Shown here piece by piece: positions 53,303 to 58,208 of a stretch of DNA of 58,208 bases. Position 1 is the first letter of the stretch. The number at the start of each line of letters is the position of its first letter. A model generated the notes under the pieces. It was not told where the DNA came from and made no database searches. It saw only the letters and a program-made list of their open reading frames with translations. A program made the position numbers and the translations under genes. The stretch is from Oscillibacter sp. 1-3 (lineage in GTDB: Bacteria > Bacillota > Clostridia > Oscillospirales > Oscillospiraceae): assembly GCF_000403435.2 (NCBI RefSeq), contig NZ_KE159709.1, forward strand, positions 496,418 through 554,625. Direction: 5' to 3'.

Positions 53303-53509
53303 ATTCAGGGGCAGGAAAGCTGCGCTTATCGACGGCGCATCGCAAGTCTTTGATCCCCCATCAGACAAGCGTGTGGAGGAGAGGCGGCATCTCTTCCAGA
53401 TACTTGCCGGCATGGAGGTCGAGATACTGGGCAGAATATCAGAAGCCCGGGAACGCAATACCTCATTTCAAGAAGTATCAGAGCAGACATTTTTTAAGGA
53501 GGACGCAGC
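53303..53509 (+). other. Gap between the glycyl radical enzyme and VOC genes
   Basis: A plus-strand frame reads RKAALIDGASQVFDPPSD and RHLFQILAGMEVEILGRISE, which looks protein-like but has no start or RBS and runs into the VOC gene in another frame. It may be a relic. There is no terminator here, so the VOC gene may be co-transcribed. Confidence 0.35.
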
Positions 53510-53899
53510 ATGTACATTGCCAACACGGGACTGTTTGTCAAGGATCTGGAGGGGGCCAGAAAGTTCTTTGAGGACTACTTTGGCGCCAAGGTGGCCTTTT
53601 CCTACAATGAGCCGGAAAATCAGTATTATTCCTACATCATGGACGTGGGCACCGGCGCCCGCCTGGAGCTGATGACCAAGCCTGAGATTGTGGACGAGAA
53701 GAAGGAGCCCAACCGCACCGGCTTTGCCCACTTGTCCATTCGTGTGGACAGCCGCGAGAAACTCAATGAGGTCATCGCCAAATTCCACGCCGCAAATTAC
53801 AAGATTTTTTATGAGCCCGCCACAACCGGCGGCCGCGAGGTCCGTGCCGTCACTTTTGAGGATAATGTCCTGGAAGTCAGCTGCGAGGAGGGCCAATAA
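53510..53899 (+). CDS. VOC-superfamily (glyoxalase-like) protein
   Basis: The 129-residue protein has paired beta-alpha-beta-beta-beta modules: MYIANTGLFVKDLEGARKFF with ARLELMTKPEI, then RTGFAHLSIRVDSREKLNEV with VTFEDNVLEVS. Residues at metal-ligand positions (His near 78, Glu 54 and Glu near 124) are present, so it may be an active metal-dependent lyase, isomerase or epimerase. AAGGAGG precedes ATG 53510. It lies 207 bases after the glycyl radical enzyme and before a strong terminator, so the pair may act in one pathway. Confidence 0.82.
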   Translation: MYIANTGLFVKDLEGARKFFEDYFGAKVAFSYNEPENQYYSYIMDVGTGARLELMTKPEIVDEKKEPNRTGFAHLSIRVDSREKLNEVIAKFHAANYKIFYEPATTGGREVRAVTFEDNVLEVSCEEGQ

Positions 53900-53929
53900 G
53901 CTCTGTGTGAGCGTCGCGGTACAACGCTG

Positions 53930-53958
53930 CCAGCCGCCCTTATGGGCGGCTGGTTTTT
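53930..53958 (+). terminator. Terminator after the VOC gene
   Basis: CCAGCCGCCC, TTAT, GGGCGGCTGG, TTTTT. Confidence 0.93.
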
Positions 53959-54200
53959 ATCGTGGCACAGCTGGAAGAGGCACAGCGGCGGCTTCAGTTC
54001 TACCAGGATTTGTATGGCGTTTAGAGGATTGAAAAGAGCGGGACTGCGTAAATTGCGGAAAGGAATTTGTGTATTTTTTTAACAAGTTGGAGAAGAAAAA
54101 CGGTGTATGAGGAAAAAATAAGTGCAATATTACGGCGCGGTGCACAAGGAGGAACGCAGAGGACTTCATCAGTGTTGTGCAAATTGACACATGATGCGGC
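53959..54200 (+). other. Short gene debris and unannotated DNA
   Basis: Right after the terminator, IVAQLEEAQRRLQFYQDLYG then a stop at 54024 looks like the tail of a regulator, such as a MerR-type C-terminus, without its start. I see nothing recognisable between 54025 and 54200. Confidence 0.3.
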
Positions 54201-54281
54201 ATTGTTGAAAGGTCAACAATTGCTAATTAGATTGCTATTAGGCACAATAAACTTGCGTTACTATTTGATGCGAAGTATAAT
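54201..54281 (+). promoter_or_regulatory. ABC importer promoter with upstream operator-like palindrome
   Basis: TTGCGT (54253-54258), 17 bases, TATAAT (54276-54281). Upstream ATTGTTGA-AAGG-TCAACAAT (54201-54220) is a perfect 8-base inverted repeat, followed by a TTGCTAATTAGA/TTGCTATTAGG direct repeat. Either may bind a regulator. Confidence 0.7.
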
Positions 54282-54343
54282 TAACATGGGCAATCCAAAG
54301 AACGTCCAACGCAAACAAAAAAGATGAAGGAGAGAGTACAAAA

Positions 54344-55168
54344 ATGAAACGGTTTATTTCTGCAATCATTTGCCTCATTCTTGTCGTTGCGCTGGTTGGC
54401 TGCGGCCAGAACAATGCTGCCCAGGATGAAGGCAAGAGCGGCAGCGCTGCTGCGAGCCAGCTGGATGCCATCAAATCCGCCGGTGTGTTGAAAGTTGGTA
54501 TTGAAGGTACCTATAAGCCCTATACCTATCATGATGAGAACGACAACCTCACCGGTTACGACGTGGATCTGGCTAAGGCCATTGCTGAGAAGCTGGGTGT
54601 AGAGGTAGCGTTCACCGAGGCCGCATGGGACTCCCTGCTGGCAGGCATTGATTCCGGCCGTCTGGATACGGTTATCAACACCGTGGGTATTACTTCCGAG
54701 CGTCAGGAGAAATATGACTTTGCCGGACCGTATCTCTACATCCCTCGTCAAGTGGTTGTCAGGTCAGATAACGATACGCTTCAATCCTGGGATGACCTGA
54801 AAGGAGCCAAGGTTGCCACCAGTAAGGCCTCTACCACCGGCCAGATTTATGCCGAGGCCGGTGCGGAGATTGTGCTGATTGAGGGCACTGACCAGGCTGC
54901 ACAGACCGTACTTTCCGGACGTGCCGATTTCTGCAACTTCGATCCCACTACGCTGAACGACTATCTGGACGAGCATCCCGAGGCCCAGCTGAAGGTCGCT
55001 TTCATGGTGCCCGGCCTGTCTGAGGAGTACGGTATTCCTATTTTGAAGGGTCAGACGGAATTCTATGACGCGGTCAATCAGGCGCTGGATGATCTGCGCA
55101 GCGAGGGTGTTCTGGAAGAGCTGTCCCAGAAGTATCTGCGGGGCGATTATACGAACCCTGTTGAGTAA
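54344..55168 (+). CDS. Polar amino acid ABC transporter substrate-binding lipoprotein
   Basis: The 274-residue product has a lipoprotein signal (LVVALVGC, Cys20) followed by an SBP_bac_3 domain: LKVGIEGTYKPYTYHDENDN, GYDVDLAKAIAEKLGVEVAF, NTVGITSERQEKYDFAGPYL. The Arg in SERQ and the Asp of FCNFDPTTLND fit a pocket for an alpha-amino-acid-like ligand, but the exact ligand is not predictable. AAGGAGAG precedes ATG 54344. The permease and ATPase genes follow after a 394-base gap containing a dispersed repeat. Confidence 0.92.
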   Translation: MKRFISAIICLILVVALVGCGQNNAAQDEGKSGSAAASQLDAIKSAGVLKVGIEGTYKPYTYHDENDNLTGYDVDLAKAIAEKLGVEVAFTEAAWDSLLAGIDSGRLDTVINTVGITSERQEKYDFAGPYLYIPRQVVVRSDNDTLQSWDDLKGAKVATSKASTTGQIYAEAGAEIVLIEGTDQAAQTVLSGRADFCNFDPTTLNDYLDEHPEAQLKVAFMVPGLSEEYGIPILKGQTEFYDAVNQALDDLRSEGVLEELSQKYLRGDYTNPVE

Positions 55169-55350
55169 GCCGGCAGTCGATTAACCATCGCAAAAAAATT
55201 CAGAAGCTTTATCAATCGTCTCAGCACACAGCTTTGCGGTTAAAATCGCCGTTGACTGCGCTAAAATTTTACCAAACAAGTTTTCCGTGTTTTCCCCTTT
55301 TCAACAGCGATTACAGCCGTATCTGTGTACTTTGTCGATTGGTACAGCTT

Positions 55351-55504
55351 TAGGCCCTGTTTGAAAAATGTCAAAATGCCCAAACAGCGGTTTTTCCGCC
55401 GCTCTGCGGTGATCTTCTCGGCTTCCAAAGCGCGGCGGAAAATCGTCTCAACTGGCGAAAAACCTCTCACCGCTGGGCATTTCGCTGTTTATCAAACAAG
55501 GCCA
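55351..55504 (+). repeat. Dispersed palindromic repeat, copy 4 (divergent, 154 bases)
   Basis: It begins TAGGCCCTGTTTGAAAAATG and ends TTATCAAACAAGGCCA. The ends and GCCCAAAC/CGCTGGGCAT blocks match the other copies, but the centre (CTCTGCGGTGATCTTCTCGG) is different. It separates the substrate-binding gene from the permease gene. No gene is seen in 55169-55350. A weak TATAAT at 55539-55544 may restart transcription after the repeat. Confidence 0.8.
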
Positions 55505-55562
55505 GGAAAAGACCTGTGCCGTGTACGTGCGGTAGATATATAATGTAAAAGGGAGACCCACA

Positions 55563-56252
55563 ATGAGTTCTAGAGTATTTAATATACTTGTCACGGCATT
55601 TCCGCAGATTGGTCTGGCGGCCATCAAGCTGACGATTCCCCTGACGGTTTTGTCCTTCATTTTTGGCTGTTCTATCGCCCTGTTTCTGGCGTTGGTGCAA
55701 GTGGCAAACATCAAGGGGTTAAAACAGTTCGCAAGATTCTATATCTGGATTTTCAGAGGTACGCCCCTGATCGTTCAGCTGTTTATTATCTTTTTCGGCC
55801 TGCCCTCTCTGGGTATTATCATTCCGGCGTTTCCATCTGCCATCATTGCCTTTTCCATGAACCTGGGCGCCTATACAGCGGAGATTTTCCGCTCCGCCAT
55901 CATGGCGGTGTCCAAGGGTCAGTGGGAGGCCGCCTCGATGATCGGCCTGACCTATCCCCAGACGATGGCACGGGTTATAATGCCGCAGGCATTTCGCATT
56001 GCGTTCCCGCCGCTGTTCAACTCGCTGATTGGCTTGACCAAGGATACCTCTTTGGCATCTTGCATTACCATCGTGGAACTCTTCACCAAAGCGCAGCAAA
56101 TCTCCGCCAGCGTGTTCGAGCCTTTTGCGCTGTATTGCGAGGCGGCGGTGTTCTATCTGATCATCTGCACGGTCCTTACCTGGGTGCAGAGCCGGTTGGA
56201 AAAGAAGATGGTATGGGACAAGCCCAAAGCCGTAAGGGCTGCCCGTCAGTAA
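55563..56252 (+). CDS. Polar amino acid ABC transporter permease
   Basis: The 229-residue membrane protein has five helices and the HisMQ-type signature: [30 protein letters not shown] RGTPLIVQL, and the EAA loop [20 protein letters not shown]. The EAA loop contacts the ATPase. AAAGGGAG precedes ATG 55563. The ATPase gene follows after 13 bases. Its transcription depends either on read-through of repeat copy 4 or on a weak local promoter. Confidence 0.92.
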   Translation: MSSRVFNILVTAFPQIGLAAIKLTIPLTVLSFIFGCSIALFLALVQVANIKGLKQFARFYIWIFRGTPLIVQLFIIFFGLPSLGIIIPAFPSAIIAFSMNLGAYTAEIFRSAIMAVSKGQWEAASMIGLTYPQTMARVIMPQAFRIAFPPLFNSLIGLTKDTSLASCITIVELFTKAQQISASVFEPFALYCEAAVFYLIICTVLTWVQSRLEKKMVWDKPKAVRAARQ

Positions 56253-56265
56253 TGGGGGATTGATC

Positions 56266-57018
56266 ATGAGTAACAGCATGTTAGAAGTAAAGAACATATA
56301 CAAATCCTTTGGCGAGAATCAGGTGCTCAAGGGCGTCAACTTCTCTGTGGATAAGGGCGATGTAATCGCCGTCCTGGGCAGCAGCGGCTCCGGCAAGACT
56401 ACGCTGCTCAAGTGCATCAGCTTTTTGGAACCGGCGAACAAGGGCGAGATTACGTTCGACGATTTTCACAAGGATATTACCAAGGTGACAAAAAAAGAGA
56501 TCCGCCAGCTGAGGATGAAGATGGGCTTTGTATTTCAGAGCTTTAATCTGTTCCGCAATATGACCGCGCTGGAAAATGTGGAGGAGGGTTTGATTCGCGC
56601 CCGTAAGGTGCCCGCTGTTGAGGCGGAGAAGATCGCCTTTGAAATGCTGGATAAGGTGGGTATGACCGAGCGGGCTTATCACTATCCGGATCTGCTGTCC
56701 GGCGGACAGCAGCAGCGTGTGGCCATTGCCCGGGCACTGGCCATCAATCCCGAGGTGATATTGTTTGACGAACCTACATCTGCGCTGGACCCGGAGCTGA
56801 CCGGCGAGGTATTGGAGGTCATGCGCCAGCTGGCCTATGACGGCTCCACCATGGTGGTGGTTACCCATGAGATGGAGTTTGCCAGAAAAGTGGCGGACTG
56901 GGTGGTATTCATGGCCGACGGCGTCGTGGTGGAAGAAGGCAAGCCGGAGGAGTTCTTCACATCCCCCAAGAACGAGCGGACCATTCAATTCCTGCGCAAG
57001 ACCCAGAGCGACGGGTGA
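56266..57018 (+). CDS. Polar amino acid ABC transporter ATPase
   Basis: The 250-residue ATPase has Walker [10 protein letters not shown] (residues 38-46), Q-loop [10 protein letters not shown], signature [15 protein letters not shown], Walker [13 protein letters not shown] and switch His in VVVTHEM. These are typical of GlnQ/HisP-type importers. ATG 56266 is chosen, with GGGGG upstream; a TTG at 56260 is also in frame. It is the last gene of the importer. Confidence 0.95.
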   Translation: MSNSMLEVKNIYKSFGENQVLKGVNFSVDKGDVIAVLGSSGSGKTTLLKCISFLEPANKGEITFDDFHKDITKVTKKEIRQLRMKMGFVFQSFNLFRNMTALENVEEGLIRARKVPAVEAEKIAFEMLDKVGMTERAYHYPDLLSGGQQQRVAIARALAINPEVILFDEPTSALDPELTGEVLEVMRQLAYDGSTMVVVTHEMEFARKVADWVVFMADGVVVEEGKPEEFFTSPKNERTIQFLRKTQSDG

Positions 57019-57180
57019 TCTGAAACAATTATAAAACGCCGGCGGGGCAGAGGTGCCTTTATAAAAAAGTATTCCCAACTGAAGGCAGCCGCATGATGTG
57101 AAAGTGTCATGTGGTTGTCTTTTCTTACGTTTTCCGTACGCCCGGCGTACGTCCCTGGCGGCGATTTCCCCCAAGCCCAC

Positions 57181-57212
57181 AAAAGGACCGGCGCGGCCGC
57201 GCCGGTCCTTTT
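57181..57212. terminator. 32-base perfect palindrome
   Basis: AAAAGGACCGGCGCGG is followed by its exact complement. It can terminate transcription in both directions, and lies about 160 bases after the ABC operon. Confidence 0.85.
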
Positions 57213-57336
57213 AAGCCGCCGCCGGCACCTGCTGCTGCCTGCGGGGAGAGAAAACCGTCTTAGAAAAAATCATGTTCCTGTGTTTCATCTTCTGTACGGG
57301 GATGCCGGTATCGAAACTTTTCTTTTATAAATAACC

Positions 57337-57380
57337 AGCCCTCTGATTTGTAAAAGTGTACTTTTACGAACCAGAGGGCT
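57337..57380. repeat. Interrupted hairpin upstream of the TnpB-like gene
   Basis: AGCCCTCTG pairs with CAGAGGGCT, and inner GTAAAAGT pairs with ACTTTTAC. It may be a terminator or the subterminal hairpin of an IS200/IS605-type left end. The remaining bases of 57019-57534 show no gene. Confidence 0.5.
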
Positions 57381-57534
57381 TTGCTGTCTACACCTTTATC
57401 ATCGGCGGTCTATTCAGAAAATTAAGGGGTTTTCAGAAATTTTTTTGAACACTCATTTTCAGTTTGAAAAGGTACACCATAACAAAATCAGAAGCGCTGT
57501 CTCAAGAGCAGAATTTGAGGGGGGAGACGGCCGG

Positions 57535-58208
57535 ATGTATGGAAAAGGCGCTGCCAGGAAGGGCGGGAAGACGCAGTACACCACGATCAAGGTGCGTCTT
57601 GAGCCCACGGCGGAGCAGGCGGAGCTGTTTGAAAAAACCTTCGGATGCTGCCGCTACATCTGGAACCAGATGCTGGCAGACCAGCAGCGCTTCTACGCCG
57701 AGACGGACGCCCACTTTATTCCGACGCCGGCGAAGTACAAAAAAGAGGCGCCTTTTTTGAAAGAGGTCGATAATCAGGCCCTCATTCAGGAGCACAACAA
57801 GCTCTCCCAGGCCTTTCGCGTGTTCTTCAAAAATCCGGAGTCCTTCGGATACCCCCATTTCAAAAGGAAAAAGAACGACCGGGACTCCTTCACGGCCTGC
57901 AACCATGTGTTTGAATCCGGCCCCACCATCTACCTGACGAAAAACGGCATCCGCATGACCAAGGCCGGAATCGTCCGGGCCAGATTCCACCGCCGGCCCC
58001 AAAACGGTTGGGATCTCAAGCGGATCACCGTGGAGAAGACGCGCGCGGGGAAGTATTACTGCTGCATCCTGTACGCGTATGCGGCGGAAGAGCCGGAGCC
58101 CGTCGTTCCGGCCCCCGAGACGACGGTGGGACTGAACTACTCCGTTTCGCATTTCTATGCGGCGGACGACGGCAGCACGGCAGATCCCCCCCGGTGGATG
58201 AAGCAGTC
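57535..58208 (+). CDS. TnpB-like (IS200/IS605 OrfB) protein, partial, RuvC-I Asp replaced by Asn
   Basis: The first 224 residues of a TnpB-family RNA-guided nuclease-like protein are present, cut by the window end. The N-terminal region has TIKVRLEPTAEQAELFEKTF, CCRYIWNQMLADQQRFY and FGYPHFKRKKN, as in the family. The RuvC-I motif, normally VGLDYS or VGIDxG, reads VGLNYS: the catalytic position is Asn201 (AAC), one base from GAC. GGGGGGAG precedes ATG 57535. No TnpA transposase is upstream. Remaining RuvC residues and the zinc finger lie beyond the window. It could be a nuclease-dead repressor-like protein or a decaying copy. Confidence 0.8.
   Translation, partial: MYGKGAARKGGKTQYTTIKVRLEPTAEQAELFEKTFGCCRYIWNQMLADQQRFYAETDAHFIPTPAKYKKEAPFLKEVDNQALIQEHNKLSQAFRVFFKNPESFGYPHFKRKKNDRDSFTACNHVFESGPTIYLTKNGIRMTKAGIVRARFHRRPQNGWDLKRITVEKTRAGKYYCCILYAYAAEEPEPVVPAPETTVGLNYSVSHFYAADDGSTADPPRWMKQ

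Noticed and set aside
50933..53458. An 841-residue open frame antisense to the glycyl radical enzyme gene
   Set aside because: It mirrors the codon structure of a clear enzyme on the other strand, has no RBS or recognisable domain, and is a high-GC shadow.

Overview
The window looks like chromosome from a high-GC gut member of the Bacillota, most likely a Flavonifractor/Oscillibacter-like Oscillospiraceae. That is inferred from strong AGGAGG ribosome binding sites, consensus sigma-A promoters with 17-base spacers, CCA-encoded tRNAs, the YerC/RodA/Hsp33/TsaBE gene set, a glycyl radical enzyme and a fibro-slime type surface protein. No 16S gene is present, so the genus is not fixed.

Layout. 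Positions 432-10671 are a roughly 10.2-kb integrated element in the 3' half of tRNA-Arg(ACG), bounded by a 46-base direct repeat. It carries a NACHT NTPase, a frameshifted excisionase relic, two divergent ECF sigma factor genes, an anti-sigma-like gene and three secreted-protein genes linked by four matching promoter motifs, and a tyrosine integrase. Positions 10.8-24.6 kb are housekeeping: PAP2 phosphatase, SLH protein, RodA, TsaE/TsaB, Upp, YerC-methyltransferase-Hsp33, five tRNA genes and carAB. A 2040-residue surface protein follows (25.0-31.1 kb), then a PucR regulator with an NhaC antiporter, amidohydrolase and EamA operon (31.6-37.5 kb), then an MMPL transporter with a coiled-coil partner and a TetR regulator (38.3-43.6 kb).

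Positions 43.9-48.3 kb are decaying: a Gld-type ABC exporter locus and a truncated MATE gene carry at least five identifiable frameshift or nonsense lesions and a deletion junction. After a lipoprotein, a small alarmone synthetase and an HtrA protease comes a metabolic region (50.9-57.0 kb) with an orphan glycyl radical enzyme whose cysteine loop reads GCIQP, a VOC protein and a polar amino acid ABC importer. The right edge holds the first 224 residues of a TnpB-like protein whose RuvC-I aspartate position is asparagine.

Four copies of a 154-164-base imperfect palindromic repeat are scattered at 13.9, 37.6, 50.5 and 55.4 kb. One forms the leader of tsaE, one supplies the htrA stop codon and one splits the ABC importer genes. 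The most interesting candidates are the ECF regulon with the NACHT gene in the island, the glycyl radical enzyme locus and the possibly nuclease-dead TnpB next to an ABC transporter operon.
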